DNA of 64,000 bases, from assembly GCF_003234115.2 (NCBI RefSeq), contig NZ_CP126251.1:3758212-3822211 (forward strand). The letters run 5' to 3'. The position numbers and the translations under genes were made by a program. Under the pieces are notes generated by a model, which saw only the letters and a list, made by a program, of their open reading frames with translations, was not told the DNA's origin and did no database searches. Positions 39,772-47,812 of the stretch are shown here, piece by piece. Source of the stretch: Curtobacterium sp. MCPF17_002 (GTDB taxonomy: Bacteria; Actinomycetota; Actinomycetes; Actinomycetales; Microbacteriaceae). Positions within the stretch are counted from its first letter, which is position 1. The number at the start of each line of letters is the position of its first letter.

Positions 39772-40512
39772 ATGGACATCAGCGGACGCACGGTCCTCAT
39801 CGTCGGAGGCACCTCGGGCATCGGCCTCGGTCTCGCTCACCGGTTCGCCGGGGCGGGCAGCACGGTCATCGTCGGCGGGCGCACGATCGACCGCGTCACG
39901 GACTTGGAGACCGTCCGGATCGACGTGACGGACGCCGATTCGGTCGTCCGTGCCCGAGACGAGGTCCTCGAGCGGCACCCGGAGCTCGACGTCGTGGTCA
40001 CGATGTCGGGCGTCATGATCCCCGAAGACCTCCGCGACCCCGATCACTTCACCGCTGCGGAGACGACGATCGACGTGAACCTGCTCGGCACCATCCGGGT
40101 GATCGACGCGTTCACACCGCACCTCATCGCCCGCGCAGACGGGGACATCGTGACGGTGACCTCGGGCATCGCGCACCTTCCCTTCCCGCTCATGCCGACG
40201 TACGGCGCGTCCAAGGCGGGCGTGCACGCCTACAGCGAGGCGCTCCGCCCGCAGCTGGCCGGCGTGGGCGTGCGGGTCACCGAGCTCGTACCGCCTGCGG
40301 TCGCGACCGAGGCACAGGGCGGGATGAACCCCGCCGCGCTCCCGCTCGACGACTACCTCGACGAGGTCATCCAGCTCATCACCGCGCCGGACGCCCCGGA
40401 CGAGATCGTCGTCGAGGCCGCGCGGCGTCTCCGCTGGGCTGAGCGTGACGGCACCTACGACGACCTCCTCGCACAGCGGTCACAGGCGCTCGCGATGCTC
40501 CCCGGCCACTGA
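39772..40512 (+). CDS. SDR-family oxidoreductase (DltE-like)
   Basis: 246 residues. VLIVGGTSGIGLGLAHRFAGAG (NAD(P) motif), VVVTMSGVM in place of NNAG, IVTVTSGIAHLPF (Ser) and YGASKAGVHAY (Tyr-x3-Lys) are present, followed by ELVPPAVATE. This fits the DltE/YdfG-type clade often divergent from MmyB-type regulators. NAD(P)-dependent carbonyl/alcohol chemistry, substrate unknown. GGGAG ribosome site; the next SDR follows after 55 nt. Confidence 0.92.
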   Translation: MDISGRTVLIVGGTSGIGLGLAHRFAGAGSTVIVGGRTIDRVTDLETVRIDVTDADSVVRARDEVLERHPELDVVVTMSGVMIPEDLRDPDHFTAAETTIDVNLLGTIRVIDAFTPHLIARADGDIVTVTSGIAHLPFPLMPTYGASKAGVHAYSEALRPQLAGVGVRVTELVPPAVATEAQGGMNPAALPLDDYLDEVIQLITAPDAPDEIVVEAARRLRWAERDGTYDDLLAQRSQALAMLPGH

Positions 40513-40567
40513 TCTCGGAACCGAGCCGAAGAACCACCACCGACACACTGCAGGAAGTAGGAACACC

Positions 40568-41347
40568 ATGAGCGGATTGGCCGTCATCACCGGAGCATCG
40601 TCCGGAATCGGTCGGGAGTACGCCCGACGCATCGCATCGCAGGGAACGGACCTCATCGCGGTCGGCCGACGCCGGGAGCGTCTCGACGAGCTCGCCGTCG
40701 AGTTCCCGGACGTCCGGGTGCAGACCGTCGTCGCGGACCTCTCGACGCACGAGGGCATCCGAAACGTGATCGCGGCTGTCGGCGACCAGGCGGTGACCCT
40801 GCTCGTCAACAACGCCGGCGTGGCCCACTACAAGGCCTTCACCGACCTGGCCGAGGAGCAGGCCGCCGAACTCGTCGGCGTGAAGGTGCTCGCCCCGACC
40901 CTCCTCACTCGTGCGATCGCACCGGGGATGGTGGAGCGCGGTTCCGGTCAGGTCGTCAACGTCGCCGGCATGATCGCCTTCAGCGGGCCGGCCAGCCTCG
41001 AGCAGGTCGGACTCCGACGTGCCGTCTACGCGTCGACGCTCGCCTACACGCTGGCCCTCTCGCAGACCCTCCACGCCGAGCTCTCGCCGAACGGTGTCGC
41101 CGTGCAGGCGCTGCTCCCCGGCGTCGTGGCGACCGAGTTCCACGAGCGCCAGGGCATGGACCTGTCGGCCGCTCCCCGGATGACCGCTGCCGACGTCGTC
41201 ACCGCGAGCCTGCGTGGCATCGAACTCGGAGAGACCGTTACCGCGCCCGGCGTGGAGCAGGGCGAACTGCTCGACGAGGTCTTCGCGGCGGACCTGGCGG
41301 CCTTCGGCGGACAGTCGCCGCAGCTGGCGACCCGCTACCGCGTCTGA
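40568..41347 (+). CDS. SDR-family protein with Lys-to-Leu at the active site
   Basis: 259 residues, otherwise classical: AVITGASSGIGREYARRIASQG, LLVNNAGVA, VVNVAGMIAFSG, then VYASTLAYTLALSQTLHAEL where SDRs normally read YxxxK. The Lys position is Leu (codon CTC), and the following PGVVATEF is normal. Activity is doubtful or altered. AGGAAGTAGG upstream of the ATG gives a ribosome site. Probably co-transcribed with the SDR before it. Confidence 0.9.
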   Translation: MSGLAVITGASSGIGREYARRIASQGTDLIAVGRRRERLDELAVEFPDVRVQTVVADLSTHEGIRNVIAAVGDQAVTLLVNNAGVAHYKAFTDLAEEQAAELVGVKVLAPTLLTRAIAPGMVERGSGQVVNVAGMIAFSGPASLEQVGLRRAVYASTLAYTLALSQTLHAELSPNGVAVQALLPGVVATEFHERQGMDLSAAPRMTAADVVTASLRGIELGETVTAPGVEQGELLDEVFAADLAAFGGQSPQLATRYRV

Positions 41348-41388
41348 CCGACTGCCTGCGTCGAGCCGGGCCAGCGGCTCCTGGTACG

Positions 41389-42141
41389 GTGACGGCGCCC
41401 GGCCGTGACGGCCGGCTACCGGTTGGGGGGGACAAGGAGCGACTCGGCGTCCCGTCGCAGCCGTCGGCAGCTCCTCCGACGAGTGCATCTCGTCCCTCGA
41501 CGATCCCTGTCGTCGTCGCGATCGGCCTGGCGACCGCTGCGCTGTCCGGCTGCACCGTGGAGAAGGAGCCCCCTGTCGACCCGGAGATCCGGTGGGAGGG
41601 GGCCGCTCCGACCGGACCTCTCGAAGACGACCCGTGGGTGCAGGCAGTGCGCGCCGAACTCGAAGCGGAGGCGGTGGCCCGCAACCGCAACGACTTCAGC
41701 ATCCCCGAGTTCGCCCGAACAGCGACTCCCGTGTACATCGATCGCGTCTCCGCGAACGCCATCGAAGCCATTTCGAACAACGGGCGCACCAAGCTCTCAC
41801 CCGGCCCACTGCCGTTCACCCCCACGGCGGTGGAAGTGGGGTACTGGAACAAGGGCGAGGACTTCGCAGCGGTGCGCGGCTGCGTTGCCGGGCGATGGGC
41901 GACGGAGTCCGGTGTGCCGACCGGCGAGATCGACGGTGTCGGAATCGAGTACCGGCTCGAGCGCGACCACGACGGACTGATGAGGGTCAGCTCGACCAGT
42001 AGCGTCCCCGATCTCGATTGTGGGGCCCTCGACCCGTTGCCCACAGCGCTGTTCGACCCGGCGCCGGAGCCGTCCGGAGTGACGGACGTCCGTGACGTCG
42101 TGCGGCCTGACGGGACCACGTCCGGTCCGAGGTCTCGATAA
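41389..42141 (+). CDS. putative secreted lipoprotein, no recognised family
   Basis: 250 residues if read from GTG 41389. A hydrophobic stretch ends in the lipobox LSGC (residues about 50-53), then an acidic mature part with alternating helix and strand (DPWVQAVRAELEAEAVARNRNDFSIPEFARTA, VEVGYWNKGEDFAAVRGCVAGRW, two further Cys). The start is uncertain: TACGGT at 41385-41390 overlaps the GTG and no better in-frame start is seen before the signal. Base composition and codon use look less biased than neighbours, and it lies beside a decayed gene, so transfer is possible. Function unknown. Confidence 0.6.
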   Translation: MTAPGRDGRLPVGGDKERLGVPSQPSAAPPTSASRPSTIPVVVAIGLATAALSGCTVEKEPPVDPEIRWEGAAPTGPLEDDPWVQAVRAELEAEAVARNRNDFSIPEFARTATPVYIDRVSANAIEAISNNGRTKLSPGPLPFTPTAVEVGYWNKGEDFAAVRGCVAGRWATESGVPTGEIDGVGIEYRLERDHDGLMRVSSTSSVPDLDCGALDPLPTALFDPAPEPSGVTDVRDVVRPDGTTSGPRSR

Positions 42142-42329
42142 GGCGGCAGCACTCGCTCGCTGTGATGTCCCGGAACGTTGTGTCGAGGGTCAGTCGTTGA
42201 GGAGCCGATGCGTGAAGGCCGCCCGGTGACGTGAGCAAGTGGAGCTGCGCATTCGTGCTCGGAGGCGTGATCGCGGCAGTGACGGTGGCCGCCCAGCTCC
42301 TCAGACGCTGATAGCCCGAAGACCGCACG

Positions 42330-42969
42330 ATGGATGGGTGCTCAACGAGTGGAAGGCGGAGCAGCCGATCATCCCGCTCCGGCTGTTCCGAAGCTCCGGT
42401 TCCTGTACCTCGGCGCGATGATGGGGTTCTTCTTCTTCACGACGTAGTTCCTGCAAAAGGTCTTCGTTCGGTCGCCGCTGCAGGCGGGCCTCGGGTTCCT
42501 GCCGATGAGCGTCGTCAACTTCGCCGTCGCCATCCTCGTTCCGCGACTGCTCCGCCGCGTCTCCGCCGCCCAGGTGATGCTCGCCGGGGTCATCTTGACC
42601 GCTGCCGGCATGTGGTGGCTCGCGCAGGTGCAGGCCGACTCGTCCTTCCTGCTCGGTGTCGCCCTCCCGATGGTCGTCATCGGCGCCGGTCAGGGCCTCA
42701 CCTTCGCCCCGCTGACCGGGTTCGGCCTCGACGGCGCGATCGCATCGGACGCCGGAGCAGCGTCCGGCCTGGTCAACACCGCGCACCAGCTCGGCAGCTC
42801 CCTCGGCCTCGCCGTCCTCGTCGCCATCAGCACAGCCGCCGCCGGTGGCACCGGCGTTGCGGCAGTGGTCACTCGTACCGACGCCGCTCTGACCGCAGCC
42901 ACCGTGCTCCTCGTCGCCGGAGCGGTCCTCGCCGCCGTCGGAACCGTCCGACGACGAACCACTCACTGA
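42330..42969 (+). pseudogene. decayed MFS drug-efflux gene (EmrB/QacA type), 3' half only
   Basis: The C-terminal half of a 14-helix DHA2 exporter is readable, from AEQPIIPLRLFRS (about 42355) through FLPMSVVNFAVAIL, GAGQGLTFAPLTGFGLDGA and SGLVNTAHQLGSSLGLAVL. Around 42390 the frame shifts. An in-frame TAG at 42445-42447 interrupts GFFFFTT-stop-FLQKVF, where relatives have Gln. The N-terminal half is missing. The 3' 155 codons (42505-42969) remain open but lack a plausible start. Non-functional. Confidence 0.82.
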
Positions 42970-43015
42970 CGGGTACCACTGGCCCCTGCCACACCCGAAC
43001 GCGTCGGCCTACCGT
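42966..43015 (+). promoter_or_regulatory. CTGACGGGTACC box and -10 upstream of SDR gene
   Basis: CTGACGGGTACC starts at 42966 (overlapping the end of the pseudogene). TACCGT at 43010-43015 is the likely -10, 44 nt downstream, the same spacing as before the regulator at 20490. Here the ATG is 38 nt after the -10, so the transcript has a short leader. Confidence 0.6.
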
Positions 43016-43053
43016 CGACTCCACCCGAACCCCCACGACGAAAGGCAGAACCC

Positions 43054-43884
43054 ATGGCAACGTGGCTCATCACCGGATGCTCGACCGGACTCGGTCGGGC
43101 ACTCGCCGAGGCCGTCCTCGACCACGGCGACAACGCCGTGGTGACCGCCCGTGACGTGTCTGCCGTGCAGGACATCGCGGACCGCCACCCGGACACCGCA
43201 CTCGCGGTCGCACTCGACGTCACCGACGACGACACGGTACGCGCAGCCGTCGAAGCCGCAGAGCAGCGCTTCGGAAGCGTCGACGTCCTCGTCAACAACG
43301 CCGGGTACGGCTACCGCGCCGCCGTCGAGGAAGGTGAAGACGACGCCGTCGCCCGGCTCTTCGACACCCATGTCTTCGGCACCGTCCGCACCGTCAAGGC
43401 CGTCCTCCCGGGCATGCGGGCTCGTCACAGCGGCACCATCGTGAACCTGTCGTCGATCGGCGCGCGGATCTCACCGGAGGGCTCCGGGTACTACGCCGCC
43501 GTCAAGGCCGCGATCGAGGCGCTCACCCTCTCGCTGCGGAAGGAGGTCGCTCCGCTCGGCATCACCGCGATCGCCGTCGAGCCCGGCGGGTTCCGCACCG
43601 ACTTCGCCGGCCGGTCCCTGACCCAGGCGGCGGAGCCGATCGCGGACTACGCCGACACGGCGGGCAAGCGACGCAAGGAACACGACACCGTGGACGGCAA
43701 GCAGCCGGGCGACCCTGGCAAGGCTGCAGCGGCGATCATCCAGGCTGTCGAGTCCGAACACCCGCCGTTCATGCTGCTGCTCGGGAACGATGCCTCGAAC
43801 GGGTTCCGCGCCGCGCTCCAGTCACTGCTCACCGAGGTCGACGAGTGGGAGTCGCTCAGCCGGAGCACCGACATCGACGAGTGA
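43054..43884 (+). CDS. SDR-family oxidoreductase
   Basis: 276 residues, classical SDR of the 11-beta-HSD/retinol-like length. WLITGCSTGLGRALAEAVLDHG, LVNNAGYGYR, IVNLSSIGARIS (Ser), YYAAVKAAIEAL (Tyr-x3-Lys) and VEPGGFRTDFAG are intact. These TGCSTGLG-type SDRs are frequent neighbours of MmyB or TetR regulators in actinobacteria. Its promoter carries the same box as the MmyB-type regulator at 20490. Weak ribosome site AAAGGCAG. Confidence 0.93.
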   Translation: MATWLITGCSTGLGRALAEAVLDHGDNAVVTARDVSAVQDIADRHPDTALAVALDVTDDDTVRAAVEAAEQRFGSVDVLVNNAGYGYRAAVEEGEDDAVARLFDTHVFGTVRTVKAVLPGMRARHSGTIVNLSSIGARISPEGSGYYAAVKAAIEALTLSLRKEVAPLGITAIAVEPGGFRTDFAGRSLTQAAEPIADYADTAGKRRKEHDTVDGKQPGDPGKAAAAIIQAVESEHPPFMLLLGNDASNGFRAALQSLLTEVDEWESLSRSTDIDE

Positions 43885-43985
43885 TGCCTCTCCGTCCGGA
43901 TCAAGGTGCGTGGTCTGGGCCCTGCAGAGCTTTCGGCGACGAGTTGGGTGCGAAGGGGACAAGTCGTGCGCGCGACGACAGATGG

Positions 43986-45353
43986 TCACTGCGGCATGTC
44001 GACGAACCGCGAGAACATCCCGTGGAACGCCACCGTGATGGTGTCCGTCGGGCCGTTGCGGTGCTTCGCCACGATGAGGTCCGCCTCACCCTGACGCGGG
44101 TTGTCCTTCTCGTACGCCGACTCGCGGTGCAGCAGGATGACCATGTCGGCGTCCTGCTCGATCGAGCCCGATTCGCGGAGGTCGGAGATCTGCGGCTTCT
44201 TGTCCGCACGCTGCTCGGGTCCACGGTTCAGCTGCGACAGTGCGACGACGGGCACCTGGAGTTCCTTCGCCATGAGCTTCAGCGCTCGGGAGAACTCGGA
44301 GACCTCCTGCTGGCGGCTCTCGACCTTCTTGCCCGAGGTCATCAGCTGCAGGTAGTCGATGACGACCATGCGGAGGTTGTGCTGCTGCTTGAGGCGCCGG
44401 CACTTCGCCCGGATCTCGACGAGCGTCATGTTGGGGGAGTCGTCGATGAAGAAGGGCGCGTCGTTGATGCGCCCGCGGGTCTGCGCGATGGTGGTCCAGT
44501 CGCGGGAGTCCACGGTGCCCTTGCGCATGTTCTGCAGGGGCACGCTGGACTCGGCGGAGAGCAGACGCATCGCGATCTCCGCGCGGCCCATCTCGAGGGA
44601 GAAGAACGCGGCGGTCTCGTTGTGCTTGATCGCGGCCGCGCGGCACAGGTCGAGGGCGAGCGTCGACTTCCCGAGTGCGGGACGGGCGGCGATGATGATG
44701 AGCTGCCCGGGGTGGAAGCCGTTGGTGAGCCCGTCGAGCTGGGCGAAGCCGGTCGGCACGCCGGTCATCTGGCCGTCGCGGCCCTTGGCGGCCTCGATCT
44801 CGTCGAGCGCCGCGGAGATGGCCTCGGTCAGGGGGACGTAGTCCTCGGTCTGCACGCCGCCCGCGACGTTGTAGACCTCGGCCTGGGCACTGTTGACGAG
44901 GTCGGTGACCTCACCCTCGGACGCGTAGCCCATCTGCACGATGCGGGTGCCGGCGTCGACGAGGCGTCGGAGCACGGCCTTCTCGGCGACGATGGCGGCG
45001 TAGTAGCCGGCGTTCGCCGCGGTGGGCACCATGCTCGTCACGCTGTGCAGGTACTCGGCGCCGCCGGCACGGGAGAGCAAACCCGTCTTGGTGAGCTCGT
45101 CCGTGACGGCGATGACGTCGGTCGGTTCGCCGTGCGAGTAGAGCGAGAGGATCGCGTCGAAGATGACCTCGTGCTTCGGGATGTAGAAGTCCACACCACG
45201 AGCGGTCTCGATCACGTCGGCGACGGCGTCCTTCGACAGGAGCATGCCGCCGAGGGTCGACTGCTCGGCCAGGAGGTCGTGCGGCGGCGTGCGCTCCATC
45301 CCACCGCGCTCCGCGTAGTCCTGCGGTGCGGCTTCAAGATGTGCGATCGACAC
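43986..45353 (-). CDS. dnaB: replicative DNA helicase DnaB
   Basis: 455 residues, hexameric 5'-3' helicase of the replication fork. N-terminal domain HDLLAEQSTLGGMLLSKDAV, RecA-like C-terminal domain with Walker A ARPALGKST (about 223-231), FFSLEM, Walker B MVVIDYLQLM, and VVALSQLNRGPEQR. No intein interrupts it, unlike some actinobacterial DnaB proteins. The GTG at 45353 has GAGGAG 5 nt upstream. A possible -10 is TAGGAA (45409-45404). The upstream region holds a cluster of DnaA boxes. Confidence 0.97.
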   Translation of the reverse strand: MSIAHLEAAPQDYAERGGMERTPPHDLLAEQSTLGGMLLSKDAVADVIETARGVDFYIPKHEVIFDAILSLYSHGEPTDVIAVTDELTKTGLLSRAGGAEYLHSVTSMVPTAANAGYYAAIVAEKAVLRRLVDAGTRIVQMGYASEGEVTDLVNSAQAEVYNVAGGVQTEDYVPLTEAISAALDEIEAAKGRDGQMTGVPTGFAQLDGLTNGFHPGQLIIIAARPALGKSTLALDLCRAAAIKHNETAAFFSLEMGRAEIAMRLLSAESSVPLQNMRKGTVDSRDWTTIAQTRGRINDAPFFIDDSPNMTLVEIRAKCRRLKQQHNLRMVVIDYLQLMTSGKKVESRQQEVSEFSRALKLMAKELQVPVVALSQLNRGPEQRADKKPQISDLRESGSIEQDADMVILLHRESAYEKDNPRQGEADLIVAKHRNGPTDTITVAFHGMFSRFVDMPQ

Positions 45354-45460
45354 ACGCTCTCCTCTTGTTCGAACGATCTGACCCGAACCGGCCAGCCGCG
45401 TCATTCCTACCCCGGGCGACCGACATCGCCGAGTCGCTGGGCCAAGCTACGGGGACAGAG

Positions 45461-45623
45461 TTATCCCCAGCAAACAGCCCTGTGGATAACTCTGTGGAGA
45501 GTTTGCGGAACACGCCGGAGTGCTGTGTGGACAACTGTGGACGGAGGTGTGGACAACTCGGGTGGGGAACACACTTTCGACCGCCTGACCTGGGCTTTTG
45601 TGTTCCACACCATGTGTGGAGAA
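45461..45623. other. cluster of DnaA boxes in dnaB-rplI intergenic region
   Basis: The 522-bp gap 45354-45875 has no gene. Three canonical boxes (TTATCCACA/TTGTCCACA, read on the minus strand) are at 45481-45489, 45526-45534 and 45548-45556. One-mismatch or two-mismatch versions are at 45461-45469 (TTATCCCCA, plus strand), 45493-45501, 45536-45544, 45601-45609 and 45615-45623. The flank 45640-45720 is noticeably AT-richer (TGTGTAAAAACAGTTGACAAA). It is a likely DnaA-binding region for control of dnaB, DnaA titration or replication timing. Confidence 0.8.
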
Positions 45624-45820
45624 CTGGGGTTCAAGTACCCCTTGAAGGTTCCGATTTGACACGATTCCCCTGTGTAAAAACAGTTGACAAACAGGAACCT
45701 GAGGACAACTTTCCCAAGCCGTTCCCAGCAAGCGCGACCCCGTCTGAGAGGTAACCCGTCAGCCCAGCGCACCCCGCGCCTCCAGGCCCGGATCTGGTCG
45801 TGAGCACCTCGACAACGCAA

Positions 45821-45856
45821 CGACGGGCGGGCCTCCCGGAGGAGACCCGCCCGTCG
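45821..45856 (-). terminator. terminator of the rpsF-ssb-rpsR-rplI operon
   Basis: Hairpin with CGACGGGCGGG (45821-45831) paired to CCCGCCCGTCG (45846-45856), 20 nt after the rplI stop on the minus strand. It is a GC-only stem without a U-run, as is usual in this group. Confidence 0.7.
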
Positions 45857-45875
45857 TCAGCGGTGTGCTGTCGGA

Positions 45876-46328
45876 CTACTTGGCAGCGACGACCTGGAGC
45901 GAGATCACAGCAGTGATGTCCTCGCGCAGACGCACGGTGGCCTCGTGGTCACCAACGGTCTTGATGGTCGCGGGGACCTCGACCTTGCGCTTGTCGAGCG
46001 AGCCGACGCCCTGCGCCTCGACGGCGTCAGCGACGTCGCCGGGACGGACGGAGCCGAACAGACGACCGTCCTTGCCGGCCTTGACGGTCAGCTTGATGGT
46101 CGCGTTCTCGAGCTTCATCTTGAGGTCCTGTGCCTCTTCGATGGTGGCGAGCTCGCGTGCGGCACGTGCCGCACGGATCGACTCGACCTGCTTCTCGCCG
46201 CCCTTGGACCACGAGACTGCGAAGCCCTGCGGGATCAGGTAGTTGCGGGCGTAGCCGTTCTTGACGTCGATGACGTCACCGGCGGAACCGAGGCCGGAGA
46301 CCTCGTGGGTGAGGATGAGCTTCGACAT
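45876..46328 (-). CDS. rplI: 50S ribosomal protein L9
   Basis: 150 residues. [38 protein letters not shown] is the canonical L9 N-domain, followed by the long central helix ([29 protein letters not shown]) and C-terminal domain with [16 protein letters not shown]. It binds 23S rRNA at the base of the L1 stalk. Last gene of the rpsF operon, 14 nt after rpsR. Confidence 0.98.
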   Translation of the reverse strand: MSKLILTHEVSGLGSAGDVIDVKNGYARNYLIPQGFAVSWSKGGEKQVESIRAARAARELATIEEAQDLKMKLENATIKLTVKAGKDGRLFGSVRPGDVADAVEAQGVGSLDKRKVEVPATIKTVGDHEATVRLREDITAVISLQVVAAK

Positions 46329-46342
46329 GTGTCGACCTCCGA

Positions 46343-46600
46343 TCAGCGGCCGGAGCCGGCGTAGGGGAGGAGCGCCATCTCACGGGCGTTCTTCACGGCA
46401 CGGGCAATGAGGCGCTGCTCCTGGACGGAGACGCCGGTGATGCGACGGGCGCGGATCTTTCCACGCTCCGAGATGAACTTGCGAAGGGTCGCAACGTCCT
46501 TGTAGTCGATGACGCCGACCTTGATCGACTTCGCGGGAGCGGCGTTCTTGCCGCCCTTACCGCGAGGCTTCCGGCGGTCGCCGGTGCTCTTTCCAGCCAT
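46343..46600 (-). CDS. rpsR: 30S ribosomal protein S18
   Basis: 85 residues. A basic Gly/Lys N-terminus is followed by the S18 core [50 protein letters not shown]. It pairs with S6 on 16S rRNA. No CxxC zinc pair is present at the N-terminus, so this is a zinc-independent form. Third gene of the operon. Confidence 0.97.
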   Translation of the reverse strand: MAGKSTGDRRKPRGKGGKNAAPAKSIKVGVIDYKDVATLRKFISERGKIRARRITGVSVQEQRLIARAVKNAREMALLPYAGSGR

Positions 46601-46647
46601 TGTTTGTCCTTAAGAAGAAGAAGTTGTGTCCGTTGAACCGCGGAGGA

Positions 46648-47226
46648 TCAGAACGGGGTCTCGTCGTCGTACGTGCCGCCGGGCGTGCTCCACACGTCGT
46701 TCGACTGTGCGTTGCCGCCCTGCTGCTGGCCACCCTGCGGGGACCAGGGCGCGTCCGACTGACCGCCACCGTTGCCGCCGGCGAAGTTGCCGCCGCCGTT
46801 GCCGCCGGCGCCGCCGTTGCCAGCGCCACCACCGACCTGGCCACGACCGCCACCGGCACCACCCGCAGCGCGGGTGATCTGTGCGGTCGCGTAGCGGAGC
46901 GAGGGGCCGATCTCGTCGACCTCGAGCTCGATGCTCGTGCGCTGCTGGCCCTCACGGTCCTGGTAGGAGCGCTGACGGAGGCGACCCTGCGCGATGACGC
47001 GCGAGCCCTTCGTCAGTGAGCCCGCCACGTGCTCGGCGAACTCGCGCCACACACTCGCGCGGAGGAACAGCGCGTCGCCGTCCTTCCACTCGTTCGCCTG
47101 ACGGTCGAACGTGCGAGGGGTGGACGCGATGGTGAAGTTCGCCACGGCGAGCCCGTTCTGCGTGTAGCGCAGCTCCGGGTCCGCGGTGAGGTTGCCCACC
47201 ACCGTGATGACGGTTTCGCCGGCCAC
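46648..47226 (-). CDS. ssb: single-stranded DNA-binding protein
   Basis: 192 residues. The OB fold spans residues 1-110 ([33 protein letters not shown]...[24 protein letters not shown]). A Gly/Asn/Gln-rich linker follows, and the acidic tip ends DDETPF, which docks replication and repair partners. The GGNGG-type linker comes from a repetitive DNA stretch (46770-46870). It is the essential chromosomal SSB in its usual rpsF operon place, 3 nt after rpsF. Confidence 0.97.
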   Translation of the reverse strand: MAGETVITVVGNLTADPELRYTQNGLAVANFTIASTPRTFDRQANEWKDGDALFLRASVWREFAEHVAGSLTKGSRVIAQGRLRQRSYQDREGQQRTSIELEVDEIGPSLRYATAQITRAAGGAGGGRGQVGGGAGNGGAGGNGGGNFAGGNGGGQSDAPWSPQGGQQQGGNAQSNDVWSTPGGTYDDETPF

Positions 47227-47229
47227 GGG

Positions 47230-47619
47230 TTACTCGGCGCTCGCGGTCGCGGGTGCGGGTGCGGTCGCGTTGGCGGCCTTGCGGGCCGCGCGGGCCTCGT
47301 CGCGCTGCTTCTGGGCGGCGACCTGCGCGATGCCCTCTTCGGCGCGGAGGACCTTCGTGCGGAGCACGGCCTCGGAGAGGCCGAGCTGACGGTCCAGCTC
47401 CTTGGCGGCCTCGGGGGAGGACGTGAAGTCGACGACGGCGTAGATGCCCTCGGACTTCTTCGCGATCTCGTAAGCGAGCCGGCGACGGCCCCAGACGTCC
47501 ACGTTGTCGACGGTGCCACCGTCGTTGCGGATGACCGCGAGGAACTTGTCCAGGCTGGGAGCGACGGTGCGCTCATCGATCTCGGGGTCGAGGATCGCCA
47601 TCAGTTCGTACTGGTGCAT
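47230..47619 (-). CDS. rpsF: 30S ribosomal protein S6
   Basis: 129 residues. [65 protein letters not shown] is the S6 ferredoxin-like fold, followed by an Ala/Thr-rich C-terminal extension longer than in E. coli (apart from its poly-Glu). The ATG 47619 has a strong AAAGGAGGT ribosome site 9 nt upstream, which rules out upstream starts. First gene of the operon. Confidence 0.97.
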   Translation of the reverse strand: MHQYELMAILDPEIDERTVAPSLDKFLAVIRNDGGTVDNVDVWGRRRLAYEIAKKSEGIYAVVDFTSSPEAAKELDRQLGLSEAVLRTKVLRAEEGIAQVAAQKQRDEARAARKAANATAPAPATASAE

Positions 47620-47728
47620 GCGGAACCCACCTCCTTTGGTCTCGAACGGCTCCGGGCGGTTCCCGGAACAGGAGGGTTGATGCATGTGTCCCGCCACGCA
47701 GGTGCGTGCGGACAACCCGGTAAGCCTA
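47620..47728 (-). promoter_or_regulatory. rpsF promoter and leader
   Basis: TAGGCT (47728-47723) is a good -10, giving a leader of about 95 nt. The leader can fold around TTCCGGGAACCGCCCGG (about 47675-47655), a CCG-containing stem of the sort bound by S6:S18 in other bacteria. The autoregulatory role is an inference from position and the CCG bulge. Confidence 0.45.
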
Positions 47729-47812
47729 GCGGACGGCCTGGAGGCGCGCCACCGGCTGTGCAGAACCGGTCGCGTCCGTCAGCCAGTCGCGTCCGTCAGC
47801 CGGTCGGGTCGG

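Noticed and set aside
42232..42312. Possible 26-residue membrane peptide (MSKWSCAFVLGG...)
   Set aside because: No ribosome site or promoter is visible and it lies in the decayed segment next to the MFS pseudogene; too short to support.
43885..43985. Terminator between the convergent SDR and dnaB genes
   Set aside because: No convincing hairpin is visible in this 101-bp gap.
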